NCBI RefSeq assembly: GCF_000802235.1
Contig: NZ_JTDL01000037.1
Span: 230,407 to 294,406, forward strand
Length of the DNA: 64,000 nt
Direction of reading: 5' to 3'
Origin: Sinomonas humi
Lineage (GTDB): Bacteria > Actinomycetota > Actinomycetes > Actinomycetales > Micrococcaceae
Below the pieces are notes generated by a model, which had not been told where the DNA came from, ran no database searches, and saw nothing but the letters and a program-made list of their open reading frames with translations. A program made the translations under genes and the position numbers. This document shows positions 45,125-54,492 of this stretch, one piece after another (the first letter of the stretch is position 1; every line of letters begins with the position of its first letter).

Positions 45125-46158
45125 TCTCGAAGTTCGGCTCACAGTACGACGCCGGAGCGGACTGCGAGCGCGGAGCCGTCGCCGTCGTGACGGCGTTGCT
45201 TTTGGTCGTGCTGCTCGCTGTGGGCGCCCTCGCCGTCGACGGTGGAATGCTCTACGGGAAGCGCGCGCAGCTTCAGAGCGGCGCGGACGCAGCCGCGCTC
45301 GCGGTTGGCCAGAAGTGCGCTGCCTCCCTGACCGACCCCCAATGCACGAGTACCTCAACCCTCGCCACCTCGCTCGCGCAGTCCAACATGCTCGCTGGGC
45401 AGGCGGGCATCGCCTCCCTGACCGTTGACACAACGGGGCAGACAGTCACCGCGGTCACGCAGCCTCTCCAGCCCGGCATGCAGCCAGGCTCGGTCTCGCT
45501 GTTCCTAGCCCAGACGCTCGGCATCACGAGCGCGTCGCTAGGAGCAACAGCAACGGTGGCCTGGGGCAGCCCCAGCAAAGGCATTGCCCCGTTCCCGCTC
45601 GCCTTCTCCGTGTGCCAGGTTCAAGGCATGATCAACGGGGACTACCAGCTGCTCGAAAGCCACGGTTCGGGTGCTAACCCAAACTGCAACTACGGCCCCT
45701 CGGGCCAGGTCGTGCCAGGCGGCTTCGGCTGGCTCGTCCAGGACTCGGGCCAGTGCGGGGCGACGATCAACATCGCGACGTCTGAGGGCGGCAGCGACCC
45801 CGGCAACAATCCGCCTCAGAACTGCAACACGATCCTGCAGAACTGGGTCAACACCCTCCAAGCGGGCCAGCGTGTCGTCGTCCTCCTGCCCGTCTTCACC
45901 GGCGTGACCGGCACAGGCAGCGGCTCGATCTACACGCTCTCGGGCTTCGCGGCCTACAACGTCATCGGCTGGAACTTCGGCAGCAACAGCCCGAGTGCCT
46001 ACAACTACACCTCCCCCAACGGTTCCTCTGCCCTGAGCTGCTCGGGCAACTGCCGCGGAATCATTGGGCAGTTCATCACGTACGTCGACCTCAACAGCGT
46101 CTACCAGCTCGGCCCATCAACGAGCTTCGGAGCGACTGTCGTCAACCTCACCAACTGA
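45112..46158 (+). CDS. TadG-like pilus-assembly protein (Tad locus 2)
   Basis: 348 residues from ATG 45112, with AGGGGAAGGGG upstream inside tadE. CERGAVAVVTALLLVVLLAVGALAVDGG (core GAVAVVTALLLVVLLAVGAL) is followed by KRAQLQSGADAAALA. The secreted domain shares CNYGPSGQVVPGGFGWL and Cys-containing NCNTILQNWVN with its locus-1 paralogue, which has GGWGWL and CATILQSWVN. The role outside pilus assembly is unknown. Confidence 0.9.
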   Translation: MRRLISKFGSQYDAGADCERGAVAVVTALLLVVLLAVGALAVDGGMLYGKRAQLQSGADAAALAVGQKCAASLTDPQCTSTSTLATSLAQSNMLAGQAGIASLTVDTTGQTVTAVTQPLQPGMQPGSVSLFLAQTLGITSASLGATATVAWGSPSKGIAPFPLAFSVCQVQGMINGDYQLLESHGSGANPNCNYGPSGQVVPGGFGWLVQDSGQCGATINIATSEGGSDPGNNPPQNCNTILQNWVNTLQAGQRVVVLLPVFTGVTGTGSGSIYTLSGFAAYNVIGWNFGSNSPSAYNYTSPNGSSALSCSGNCRGIIGQFITYVDLNSVYQLGPSTSFGATVVNLTN

Positions 46159-46191
46159 TCCCCACCCCAAACCACAGAACTCAGGAGCATC

Positions 46192-46911
46192 GTGAAGTCC
46201 AGACTCGTTGCCGGCGCCGCCGCCCTTGTCGCGGCCATCCTCGGCGTCGTGCTGGTGATCTCATACGCCAACGGCGCCGACGCCCGCGCTCAGGCCGGAA
46301 TGCAGCCGACCGACGTCCTGGTCGTCACGAAGGCAATCCCCCAGGGCACGCCGGCGGCGAACATCAGCGGCTCGGTGCAGCTGAAGTCGCTGCCGGCGAG
46401 CGCGGTCGCGCCGACGGCCCTGCACTCCCTCGACGGGATGTCCGGCAAGGTCGTCGCCGCGGCGATGCAGCCTGGCGAACAGGTCCTCTCTGACCACCTC
46501 GCAGACCCGAGCACTCTTACCGCACCCGGCTCGGTGGCGGTCCCGGCGGGCCTCCAGCAGGTCTCGTTCACGGTGAACGCGGACCGGGCGGTGGGCGGCA
46601 AGCTCCAGGCGGGGGACACGGTGGGGATCTTCCTCTCGTTCGACCACGGCGCCCTCCCCAGCGGCGGCCCCGAAAGCACGGCGCTGGTGTACCACTCGGT
46701 GCTCATTACCTCCGTGCAGGGCGTCACCCAGCCCATCGACAACGCCAAGCCGGCCACAGGGACCATCACGCTGACCGTCGCGGTCAACGACGTCGAGGCC
46801 ACGAAAATCGTCTTCGCGGCCCAGTTCGGCACCATCTGGCTGAGCAAGGAACAGGCCAACCTCCCGCAGACCACCCCGAGCCCGATCGACCGATCGAAGG
46901 TGTACCAATGA
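46192..46911 (+). CDS. cpaB: CpaB/RcpC-type pilus-assembly protein (Tad locus 2)
   Basis: 239 residues from GTG 46192 with AGGAG upstream. VVAAILGVVLVISYANGADARAQ (core GVVLVISYANGADARA) is the N-terminal anchor, close to VLLITYVNGADQRA in locus 1. The SAF-like part has DVLVVTKAIPQGTPAANI and PGEQVLSDHL. It lacks the Ser/Gly/Asn insertion of the first copy. Confidence 0.92.
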   Translation: MKSRLVAGAAALVAAILGVVLVISYANGADARAQAGMQPTDVLVVTKAIPQGTPAANISGSVQLKSLPASAVAPTALHSLDGMSGKVVAAAMQPGEQVLSDHLADPSTLTAPGSVAVPAGLQQVSFTVNADRAVGGKLQAGDTVGIFLSFDHGALPSGGPESTALVYHSVLITSVQGVTQPIDNAKPATGTITLTVAVNDVEATKIVFAAQFGTIWLSKEQANLPQTTPSPIDRSKVYQ

Positions 46912-48107
46912 GCCGCTTCGTGCTGATCACCCCGAGTCCCGACTTCGCGGAGCGCATGCGGGCGGCGGTCGACGGCGCCCTGCCGGGTGGCGTGCACACC
47001 GTCGCCACGGCGGAACTCCCCGAGCAGCCCGAGCAGATCTTCGAGCTCCTCGGCGGGGTGCGGCCCTCCGTCGTCGTCCTCGGGCCCGGCGTGGCGCTCG
47101 AAGGCGCGCTGCGCCTCGCCACGGTCTTCGACGTCCGCTTCCCTGATGTCTCCGTGCTGCTCGCGGCCGAACCGGACGCCGAGCTGATGCTCCAGGCGAT
47201 GCGGGCGGGCATCCGCGACGTGGTCTCGGCCAACGTCGAGCCAGAGCAGCTGCGGGTCATCCTCCAGCGCTCCGTGCAGACTTCGGAGGGCCGCCGCCGT
47301 GAGGCTGGCGTCCCAGCTCTGGGCGACGACCACCGGGGGCGCGTCATCGGCGTCTTCTCTCCCAAGGGCGGCGTCGGCAAGACGACGCTCGCGACGAACA
47401 TCGCCGTCGGCCTCGGCAAGGTCTCCCCCATGAACGTCGTGATCGTCGATCTCGACCTCCAGTTCGGCGACGTCGCTTCCGGCCTCGATCTCGACCCGGA
47501 GCACACCGTCACGGACGGCGTCTCCCGCGCGGCGGCGCAGGACTCGCTCGTGCTCAAGGCGTTCCTCACCCTCCATCCGGCCGGCATCTACGCACTGTGC
47601 GCTCCCCGCGACCCGGTTGAGGCGGACCACATCACTCCCGAACAGGTCGCCCGGCTCATCCGCCAGCTCGCGGACCAGTTCGAGTACGTGATCGTGGACA
47701 CCGCGCCGGGCCTCGGCGAGTGCACGCTCTCGGCACTCGAGGAGTGCACCGACGGCGTGTGGGTCACGGGGATGGATGTCCCTGGCGTCCGCGGCCTGCG
47801 CTCCAGCCTCGACGTCCTGGGCCGTCTGGGGCTCCTGCCCGAAACACGTCACCTCGTCATCAACATGGCCGATTCGAAGGCTGGCCTGAGCGTGCGCGAC
47901 GTCGAGGCTACCGTCGGCGTCCCCGTCGACGTGAGCGTGCCCCGCTCGCGCTGGGTCTCCTATTCGACCAACCGTGGCATCCCCGTCCTCCAGTCCACTC
48001 GCCGTGACAAGGCGACGACGGCGCTTGGCGACGTCGTCGACCGGTTCACGCCCGACGGCGCAGCGAAGGCTCGCCGCCGTGTCCACCGAAGGGTTGTGGT
48101 CTCGTGA
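46908..48107 (+). CDS. cpaE: CpaE/TadZ ParA-like localisation ATPase (Tad locus 2)
   Basis: 399 residues, ATGA overlap with cpaB. The N-terminal receiver-like domain is followed by SPKGGVGKTTLATNIAVGLG (about 151-160 for the P-loop), VVIVDLDLQFGDVASGL and VDTAPGLGECTL. It is collinear with the locus-1 protein over its whole length. Confidence 0.94.
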   Translation: MSRFVLITPSPDFAERMRAAVDGALPGGVHTVATAELPEQPEQIFELLGGVRPSVVVLGPGVALEGALRLATVFDVRFPDVSVLLAAEPDAELMLQAMRAGIRDVVSANVEPEQLRVILQRSVQTSEGRRREAGVPALGDDHRGRVIGVFSPKGGVGKTTLATNIAVGLGKVSPMNVVIVDLDLQFGDVASGLDLDPEHTVTDGVSRAAAQDSLVLKAFLTLHPAGIYALCAPRDPVEADHITPEQVARLIRQLADQFEYVIVDTAPGLGECTLSALEECTDGVWVTGMDVPGVRGLRSSLDVLGRLGLLPETRHLVINMADSKAGLSVRDVEATVGVPVDVSVPRSRWVSYSTNRGIPVLQSTRRDKATTALGDVVDRFTPDGAAKARRRVHRRVVVS

Positions 48108-49570
48108 AGCTCTCCGAGCGCATCGGCATCGCCGAAGGCCGTCCGGTCCCCGCCGCTCCCGCGGCGCCTGCCGCTGCCGGGAGCACCGGCGTCGACGTCG
48201 TCGACCCCATCGCGCCCGACCTCTCCGCGTTCGCCCTGCCCCCGGTGCCGGGTGCTCCCAAGACCCTGCCCTCCGACGCCCTCGCCGGTCTCAAGCAGCG
48301 CGCGGCGGACGCCCTGTTCGAGCGCATGGGCTCGCGCTTCGGCGACTCAGGGGCCACGGAAGAGGAGCTGCGCTCCGCAGCCCGCGACGAGCTCACTCAC
48401 GTCATCGACGAAGAGCACGTCCCGCTCAGCACCGCCGAGCGCTCCCGCCTCCTGCGCGACATCGAGGACGACGTCCTGGGCTATGGCCCTCTCCAGCGCC
48501 TGCTCGACGATGACGACGTCACCGAGATCATGGTCAACCGGCACGACCAGATCTACATCGAGCGCAAGGGCAAGCTTCAGCTCTCGGAGCTCCGCTTCAC
48601 CTCCGAGACCCAGCTCCGCACCGTGATCGAGCGAATCGTCTCCCGCGTCGGCCGCCGCATCGACGAGTCCTCACCGCTCGTGGATGCGCGCCTCGCCGAC
48701 GGCTCGCGCGTCAACGCCGTCATCCCGCCCCTCGCCGTCGGCGGCTCGTCGCTCACGATCCGAAAGTTCGGCAAAATCCCGCTCACGGTTCGTGACCTCA
48801 TCGGGTTCGGCAGCCTCACGCTCGAGATGGCGGAACTCCTGCAGGCGTGCGTCAAGGCCAAGCTCAACATCATCGTCTCGGGCGGTACGGGCACAGGGAA
48901 GACGACACTGCTCAACGTCCTCTCCTCCTTCATCCCCGACGACGAGCGCATCGTCACGATCGAGGACGCCGTCGAGCTTCAGCTCCAGCAGGAGCACATC
49001 GTGCGGCTCGAGAGCCGGCCCCCGAACACGGAGGGCACGGGCCAAGTCACGATCCGTGACCTCGTCCGCAACTCGCTCCGTATGCGCCCCGACCGGATCG
49101 TGGTCGGTGAGGTCCGTGGCGGCGAATCGCTCGACATGCTCCAGGCAATGAACACGGGCCACGACGGCTCCCTCTCGACCGTCCACTCCAACTCACCGCG
49201 CGACGCGATCGCGCGACTCGAGACCCTCGTGCTCATGGCGGGCATGGACCTCCCGTTGCGCGCTATCCGCGAGCAGATCGCCTCTGCCGTGAACCTCATC
49301 GTGCAGATCTCCCGTATGCGCGACGGCTCCCGCCGCATCACCCACATCACGGAGGTGCAGGGCATGGAAGGCGAGATTGTGACTCTCCAGGACGCGTTCG
49401 TCTTCGACTACGCAGCAGGCCTCGACGCGAACGGGCGCTTCCGCGGAAGCGCCATCGCGACCGGCGTACGCCCGCGGTTCCTCGAGCGCTTCGAGGACCT
49501 CGGGATCAACGTCCGCCCCGGCATCTTCACCCCACCCCAGCGAGATCAGGAGCAGCAGCCATGGAAGTGA
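48104..49570 (+). CDS. tadA: TadA/CpaF secretion ATPase (Tad locus 2)
   Basis: 488 residues from GTG 48104 (GTGA overlap). It has an Ala/Pro-rich N-terminus, [15 protein letters not shown], Walker [11 protein letters not shown] (about 260-269), [19 protein letters not shown] and [18 protein letters not shown]. The catalytic core is very similar to the locus-1 enzyme, so the ATPases may be interchangeable. Confidence 0.96.
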   Translation: MKLSERIGIAEGRPVPAAPAAPAAAGSTGVDVVDPIAPDLSAFALPPVPGAPKTLPSDALAGLKQRAADALFERMGSRFGDSGATEEELRSAARDELTHVIDEEHVPLSTAERSRLLRDIEDDVLGYGPLQRLLDDDDVTEIMVNRHDQIYIERKGKLQLSELRFTSETQLRTVIERIVSRVGRRIDESSPLVDARLADGSRVNAVIPPLAVGGSSLTIRKFGKIPLTVRDLIGFGSLTLEMAELLQACVKAKLNIIVSGGTGTGKTTLLNVLSSFIPDDERIVTIEDAVELQLQQEHIVRLESRPPNTEGTGQVTIRDLVRNSLRMRPDRIVVGEVRGGESLDMLQAMNTGHDGSLSTVHSNSPRDAIARLETLVLMAGMDLPLRAIREQIASAVNLIVQISRMRDGSRRITHITEVQGMEGEIVTLQDAFVFDYAAGLDANGRFRGSAIATGVRPRFLERFEDLGINVRPGIFTPPQRDQEQQPWK

Positions 49571-50493
49571 TGCTCGGCTGTGGCCTCATCCTCGCGGGCG
49601 GCCTCGTCTCGGCAGTTCTCGTGCTGCGCCCCGGCCACCGGGCCCTCCCCGTCTCGCGGCGGCGTCCGGTCGTCGCGGAGAGCGAGGGCGCGTTCAGCCG
49701 GGCCGCGACCGGCATCGCGGATGCCCTTCAGGGGTGGATCTCGGGGCGCCGGTTCCGCGTCGTCTCCCCCGAACTGCTCGACGTGGCCGGCCTCCACGTG
49801 CGCCAGGCCGACCTGCTCATCTGGGTCATCGCCGGAATGGCGGCGGGCATCGCGCTCGGGCTTCTCGGCGGCAGCCTCGGGCTCGGCCTCCTGCTCGCGA
49901 TCATCGCCCCGCTGGCCCCTCAGCTCGTGGTGCGGTCCCGGATCGCGGGGCGCCGGAAGAAGTTCGACACTCAGCTCGCGGATACTCTGAATCTCCTCGC
50001 CGGCGGCCTCCGGGCCGGCCACAGCATCCTGCGGGCCATCGACGCGGCGGCGGCGGAGAGCCCCCAGCCGACCGCGCACGAGATGCGCCGTGTCATCCAC
50101 GAGACGGCGCTCGGACGCGACCTGCTCGCCTCGCTCGGGGACACGGCCTCCCGCATGGAGAACCAGGACTTCGTGTGGGTGTCCCAGGCGATCCAGATCA
50201 ACCGCGAGGTCGGCGGCAACCTCGCCGACGTGCTCGACCAGGTCAACGAGACCATCCGCGAGCGCAGCGAGATCAAGGGCCACATCTCCGCCCTGGCCGC
50301 GGAAGGCAAGTTCTCCGCGTACATCCTCATGGCACTTCCGGTTGGCATCGTCGTCATGCTCATGATGGTCAATCCCACCTACATGACCCCGATGTTCACG
50401 AATCCGCTCGGCTGGGCCATGATCGCTGCCTCGGTCGTCCTCATGGGCATCGGCGCGTTCTGGCTCCGCAAGATCATCCAGATCAAGTTCTAG
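49561..50493 (+). CDS. tadB: TadB inner-membrane platform protein (Tad locus 2)
   Basis: 310 residues; ATG lies 10 nt inside the end of tadA. The T2SSF core is FDTQLADTLNLLAGGLRAGHSILRAI with IQINREVGGNLADVLDQVNETI, between hydrophobic helices. Confidence 0.95.
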   Translation: MEVMLGCGLILAGGLVSAVLVLRPGHRALPVSRRRPVVAESEGAFSRAATGIADALQGWISGRRFRVVSPELLDVAGLHVRQADLLIWVIAGMAAGIALGLLGGSLGLGLLLAIIAPLAPQLVVRSRIAGRRKKFDTQLADTLNLLAGGLRAGHSILRAIDAAAAESPQPTAHEMRRVIHETALGRDLLASLGDTASRMENQDFVWVSQAIQINREVGGNLADVLDQVNETIRERSEIKGHISALAAEGKFSAYILMALPVGIVVMLMMVNPTYMTPMFTNPLGWAMIAASVVLMGIGAFWLRKIIQIKF

Positions 50494-50503
50494 GAAGATA
50501 CCG

Positions 50504-51394
50504 ATGGGCATTCCCCTTTTCGCAGCGTCCCTCGTGGGCGTCGCCGTCGCGGCGCTTCTGTGGTCCCTGCTCTCCGTGGATCGGCGCGAGGTGCGCGCCA
50601 TCCAGACCAACCTCGGGCGCGGCATCGCGCCGGTCGGAGCCGCTCCCGAATCGGGTTCCAGTCTCAGCACAGTGTTCGAGCGGATCGCACGCCGGCTGAC
50701 TCCCGCCGCCTACGTGCGTCGACTCGATCGGCTCCTCGCCCTCGCGGGACGCCCTGCGTCCCTCCCGCTCGGGCGGCTGCTCGCCGCGAAGCCGGCCCTC
50801 GGCGTCGTCGGCGCCGTCTGCGGGATGCTCCTCGTCTCGATGGGTTCCGCACCGACGTTCCGCCTCATCGCATTCTTCCTCGTGATCTTCGGGTACATGG
50901 TGCCAGACCTCATGCTGCTCAGCCGCGGGATGGAGCGCCAGAAGACCATCCAGACGGACCTCCCCAACACCCTCGATCAGCTCCTCATCTCGGTCGAGGC
51001 GGGCCTCGGCTTCGAGGCGGCCCTCTCGCGGGCCAGCGCGAACGGCAAGGGACCCCTCTCGGAGGAGCTCGTGCGCACGCTGCAGGACATGCAGGTTGGC
51101 CGTTCTCGGCGCGAGGCCTACCTCGGCCTCGCCGAACGCACGACGGCCCCCGAAGTCCGCACCTTCGTCCAGGCCATCGTCCAGGCAGACGCGTACGGCA
51201 TCGCGATCGCCAGGGTGCTCCGCATCCAGGCCAAGGCCATGCGCGTCCGGCGTCGCCAGCGGGCCGAGGAACAGGCGATGAAGCTCCCCGTGAAGGTGCT
51301 CTTCCCGTTGCTCTTCTTCATATTCCCGGTGCTGTTCATCGCGATCCTCGGACCCGCGGTCATCAACACCATCGCGACTCTCTCAGGACGGTAG
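50504..51394 (+). CDS. tadC: TadC inner-membrane platform protein (Tad locus 2)
   Basis: 296 residues. LPNTLDQLLISVEAGLGFEAAL, RTLQDMQVGRSRREAYLGLA and QADAYGIAIARVLRIQAKAM mark the T2SSF domain. It pairs with TadB. The HPt-like gene starts 3 nt after its stop. Confidence 0.95.
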   Translation: MGIPLFAASLVGVAVAALLWSLLSVDRREVRAIQTNLGRGIAPVGAAPESGSSLSTVFERIARRLTPAAYVRRLDRLLALAGRPASLPLGRLLAAKPALGVVGAVCGMLLVSMGSAPTFRLIAFFLVIFGYMVPDLMLLSRGMERQKTIQTDLPNTLDQLLISVEAGLGFEAALSRASANGKGPLSEELVRTLQDMQVGRSRREAYLGLAERTTAPEVRTFVQAIVQADAYGIAIARVLRIQAKAMRVRRRQRAEEQAMKLPVKVLFPLLFFIFPVLFIAILGPAVINTIATLSGR

Positions 51395-51397
51395 CGT

Positions 51398-51817
51398 ATG
51401 AGCCGGAAGGAGACGGTCATGATGGCACCCGGCATCCCGTCGGAAGACACGGGGAGCGCGCTGCCGCTCGTCGACCCCACTGCCCTGCGGGTCCTCGCCG
51501 AGGATGTGGGCCCGGAGTCGGCGGCGTCATTCGCCCGCGACTTCGTGCGGATCTGGCCCCGCCGCCGGGACAACCTCAGCACCTCGCTCGGGCGCAACGA
51601 CTACGACGCTGCCCACGACGCCGCGCTGAGCCTGCGGACCTCCTCGACCATGGTTGGCGCGGCGCGACTCGCGGGCCTCGCATGCGACCTCGAGCGGAGG
51701 CTGCGCGCCGAGGGCACCGAGACTGCGGCGCGCCTTCTCCCCCAAATCGTCGAATGCGGCGAGCGGACGGTTGCGGTGTTGACAGCGGACGACGGCGGGA
51801 GCTCGCCGAGGGTCTGA
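51398..51817 (+). CDS. Degenerate HPt-like protein
   Basis: 139 residues from ATG 51398; ATG 51419 with AAGGAG 6 nt upstream is an equally good start. The helical pattern VDPTALRVLAEDVGPESAASF and AALSLRTSSTMVGAARLAGLACDLERRLR (partly quoted) follows the HPt bundle. The position of the phospho-accepting His (AHxLKGSS) reads ALSLRTSS, so His, Lys and Gly are Leu, Arg and Thr. A His lies four residues earlier. It may bind a response regulator without relaying phosphate. Directly behind tadC and convergent with the regulator gene. Confidence 0.75.
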   Translation: MSRKETVMMAPGIPSEDTGSALPLVDPTALRVLAEDVGPESAASFARDFVRIWPRRRDNLSTSLGRNDYDAAHDAALSLRTSSTMVGAARLAGLACDLERRLRAEGTETAARLLPQIVECGERTVAVLTADDGGSSPRV

Positions 51818-51881
51818 ACGCGCCCCTGGGCTCGGGGGTCAGGTCGCTTCAGGCGGGCAAGAGTTCCAGGCCGACAAGAGT

Positions 51882-52703
51882 TCAGGATGTTGCGGGCGCG
51901 AGCCGGTACCCCACCCCGCGCACGGTGACGAGCCACCGCGGCTGCCGCGGGTCGTCCCCGAGCTTGCGCCGCAGGTTGCCGAGATGAACCTCGACGGCGC
52001 GCTCATCGGCCTCGCTCACGTAGGAGTCCTCCCGGAACCGTTCGCCGCGCGAGACACGCACGAGGTCGGCGCGCGAAATGACGGCGCCACCGGCCCGGAG
52101 AAGTGCGTGCAGGAGGTCGAATTCGGTGCGAGTGAGCTCCAGTTCGTCGCCTGCGAGCGTTGCCGTCCGCGTGCGCGGGTCGAGAGTGAGGCCTCGGTGA
52201 CGGAACAGCGCGTCGGGTCGCGGCGCCGTCGTCCGCTCCGGCAGCGGGCGGCGCAGGTGCGTGTTCGCGAGGGTCGGTTCAGCCGCGGCGGGCGCCGCGT
52301 GTGGTGCTAGGGGCGCTTTGGCGCCGACGCCAGCTCGCGGCCTCCGCATCATCGCGGCAATCCGCGCTCGGAGCTCGCGGGGGCGGAAGGGCTTGGTGAG
52401 GTAGTCGTCGGCTCCGGACTGGAGCGCGAGCAGGGTATCGGGTTCCTCATCCCGTGCCGTGAGCATGACGACGTACGCGTCGCTCGACGTCCTGATGCGC
52501 CGCAGGACCTCGAAGCCGTCGATGTCCGGCAGGCCAAGGTCGAGCGTCACGACGGCAGGGTCCTCTCGCCGCGCGATCTCCGCGCCTTCCTTGCCCGTCG
52601 CGGCGCTCATCACCTCGAATCCCGCCTGCCGCAGGACGTCCTCAACGAGATGCCGCACGTCGTCGTCATCCTCGACCACCAAGGCCACGCCCAAGTCGTC
52701 CAT
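51882..52703 (-). CDS. OmpR/PhoB-type response regulator
   Basis: 273 residues from ATG 52703 with AGGAGA 8 nt upstream. The receiver domain has VVEDDDDV, phospho-acceptor Asp about 55 in VVTLDLGLPDIDGFEVL, and the Lys in LTKPFRPREL. A ~45-residue Ala/Pro-rich linker follows, then a winged-helix domain with ELTRTEFDLLHALLRAGG and VEVHLGNLRRKLGDDPRQPRW (in part) ending VRGVGYRLAP. It is divergent from the histidine kinase gene, its likely partner. Its targets may include the adjacent Tad locus, by position only. Confidence 0.93.
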   Translation of the reverse strand: MDDLGVALVVEDDDDVRHLVEDVLRQAGFEVMSAATGKEGAEIARREDPAVVTLDLGLPDIDGFEVLRRIRTSSDAYVVMLTARDEEPDTLLALQSGADDYLTKPFRPRELRARIAAMMRRPRAGVGAKAPLAPHAAPAAAEPTLANTHLRRPLPERTTAPRPDALFRHRGLTLDPRTRTATLAGDELELTRTEFDLLHALLRAGGAVISRADLVRVSRGERFREDSYVSEADERAVEVHLGNLRRKLGDDPRQPRWLVTVRGVGYRLAPATS

Positions 52704-52833
52704 CGCTGTCTCTCCTGTCCCCGCATCGACAGCCCTTGTCATTCAAGGGTATATCTCATGTCATATTCTCATTACTGACGCAAATATCACACCAGTACAT
52801 GTGTCATAAAGGGGGGGTAGAGGAAGGAGCCAC
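52704..52833. promoter_or_regulatory. AT-rich divergent promoter of the two-component pair
   Basis: This 130-nt gap is far richer in A/T than its surroundings. It holds TCATGTCATA near 52757 and ACATGTGTCATA near 52798, similar direct elements that could be regulator sites, and several TATxxT-like boxes. Both gene starts have good ribosome sites beyond it. Confidence 0.5.
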
Positions 52834-54492
52834 GTGTCGGCCAACGAACAGGTGGTCGTTCAGCGCGCGCAGAAGTACCTCCAACGTCTCCGCTCGACGT
52901 CTCGAGTTGCGCTCTGGCAGCTCCCGCTCGTCGCTGCGATTGTCATAGTGGCCGTCGCTGCCCCCGGGCCGTGGAACAGCGAATCCGCGCGCCCGCTCAT
53001 CATCGCCGGGTTCCTCCTCGTGTGCGGGGCCGGCGCGGCATGCCTCACCGTCCCGTGGGACCGACTCCCCGAGCAGACCGTCCTCGTCATCCCGATCGCA
53101 GACCTCGTCTCGATCGGCCTCATCCGCAACGCCGGCGACGGAACGCTTCAGGGGCTAGGCACGCTCGCCGTCTTCCCCGTCATCTGGATTGCGGTCTCGA
53201 TGCGCTCGGTCGTCTGGACGCTCGTAACGTGCTTCGTCGGGCCCCTGCTCATCTCCACCCCCACCCTCACAGAAGCCGTGAGGCGAGGCTTCCCGGCCGG
53301 CGCGAGCTACTCCCTCCTGCTCCCAGTCCTCATGCTGACCGTGGCCGTCGCGATCCGGGCCGCCACGGCTGGCCTCCGCGTCCAGGAGCGGCTCCTCCGG
53401 ACGCAGCGCGAGCAGCTCCGCGCGCTGCTGGCCGAATCGCAGTCCACGGAGCGTCTGCTCGCAGCGATCCTCGACGCCGTCAACGTCGGCATCGTCGCAA
53501 TCGGACCCGACGGTCTGCCGGTCCGCTCGAACCGCCGCTTCAAGGAGCTCCTGGCCGCCTCGGGCTGGATTCCCGCGATGAGCGCAGGTGGTCCCAAGCT
53601 GGCGTTCCTCGCCCAGGACAGGCGCACCCCCGTCGCTCGGGAGCAGTGGCCCTTCGTGCGGGCAGCTGCAGGGGAACGCATCGATGGCGAGGTGTACTGG
53701 CTCGGGACAGGGCCGGACGCCGTTGCGCTCTCAATCGTCGCGCGCCCGATCGAAGGCCCCGAAGGCGGCGCTGTCCTGGCCTTCGGGGACGTCACCGCCC
53801 TCGCCACCGCCGTTGACGACAAGGCCGAACTCGTCAGGACGGTCGCCCACGAATTCAGGTCGCCGCTCACCGCCGTCCTCGGGAACCTCGACCTCGTGCT
53901 CGAATCCGAGCAGCTCACCCCGGATGATCGGCTCCGTCTCGAAGTGGCCGAAAGGAGCGCAGAGCGGCTGCTGCACCTTGCCGCGGACCTCGTCGCATCG
54001 TCGTCGAACGCCATCCCGGTGCGCCTCGGCTTCGCAGACCTGCGGCCCGTCCTCGAGGGCCGAGCGGACGCGGCGCGGCTCGCTGCCGTCGCCGCGGGAG
54101 TCCAGCTCGCCGTCGAGCTCGAAGATTCGCTCTGGGCTCGCATCGACCCGCTGCGCGTAGGGCAGGCCGTGGACAATCTGCTCTCGAACGCGATCAAGTA
54201 CTCGCCGGATGGCGGCACCATCACCTTGCGCGCGAGACGTTCCGAGGGCTGGGTCGCGATCGAAGTGCGCGACAGCGGCATGGGCATTTCGGCCGACGAG
54301 CGCGAGCGGATCTTCGAGCGCTTCTTCCGGACCTCAGAGGCGCGGCGCTCTGACATCCCGGGCGTCGGCCTCGGCCTCGCCCTCTGCAGTTGGATCGCCG
54401 AGCGGCACGGCGGGCGCCTCGAGGTGGTGAGCGACCCGGGCCGCGGGAGCGTCTTCACGCTCTATCTGCCCGCTTCCGGGCCGTCCGACTAG
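52834..54492 (+). CDS. Sensor histidine kinase with PAS-like domain
   Basis: 552 residues from GTG 52834 with AAGGAG 6 nt upstream. Five or six N-terminal helices (about 28-180) form a membrane sensor, followed by a coiled segment, a PAS-like domain (about 205-320, LLAAILDAVNVGIVAIGPDG), the HisKA box TVAHEFRSPLTAVLGNLD (His about 339), and HATPase motifs VDNLLSNAIKYS, RDSGMGIS and GVGLGLALC. The stop overlaps that of truA. Signal unknown. Confidence 0.93.
   Translation: MSANEQVVVQRAQKYLQRLRSTSRVALWQLPLVAAIVIVAVAAPGPWNSESARPLIIAGFLLVCGAGAACLTVPWDRLPEQTVLVIPIADLVSIGLIRNAGDGTLQGLGTLAVFPVIWIAVSMRSVVWTLVTCFVGPLLISTPTLTEAVRRGFPAGASYSLLLPVLMLTVAVAIRAATAGLRVQERLLRTQREQLRALLAESQSTERLLAAILDAVNVGIVAIGPDGLPVRSNRRFKELLAASGWIPAMSAGGPKLAFLAQDRRTPVAREQWPFVRAAAGERIDGEVYWLGTGPDAVALSIVARPIEGPEGGAVLAFGDVTALATAVDDKAELVRTVAHEFRSPLTAVLGNLDLVLESEQLTPDDRLRLEVAERSAERLLHLAADLVASSSNAIPVRLGFADLRPVLEGRADAARLAAVAAGVQLAVELEDSLWARIDPLRVGQAVDNLLSNAIKYSPDGGTITLRARRSEGWVAIEVRDSGMGISADERERIFERFFRTSEARRSDIPGVGLGLALCSWIAERHGGRLEVVSDPGRGSVFTLYLPASGPSD

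Noticed and set aside
46290..48086. 598-residue minus-strand reading frame opposite cpaB and cpaE
   Set aside because: Antisense shadow; the plus-strand genes have clear ATPase motifs and coupled starts.
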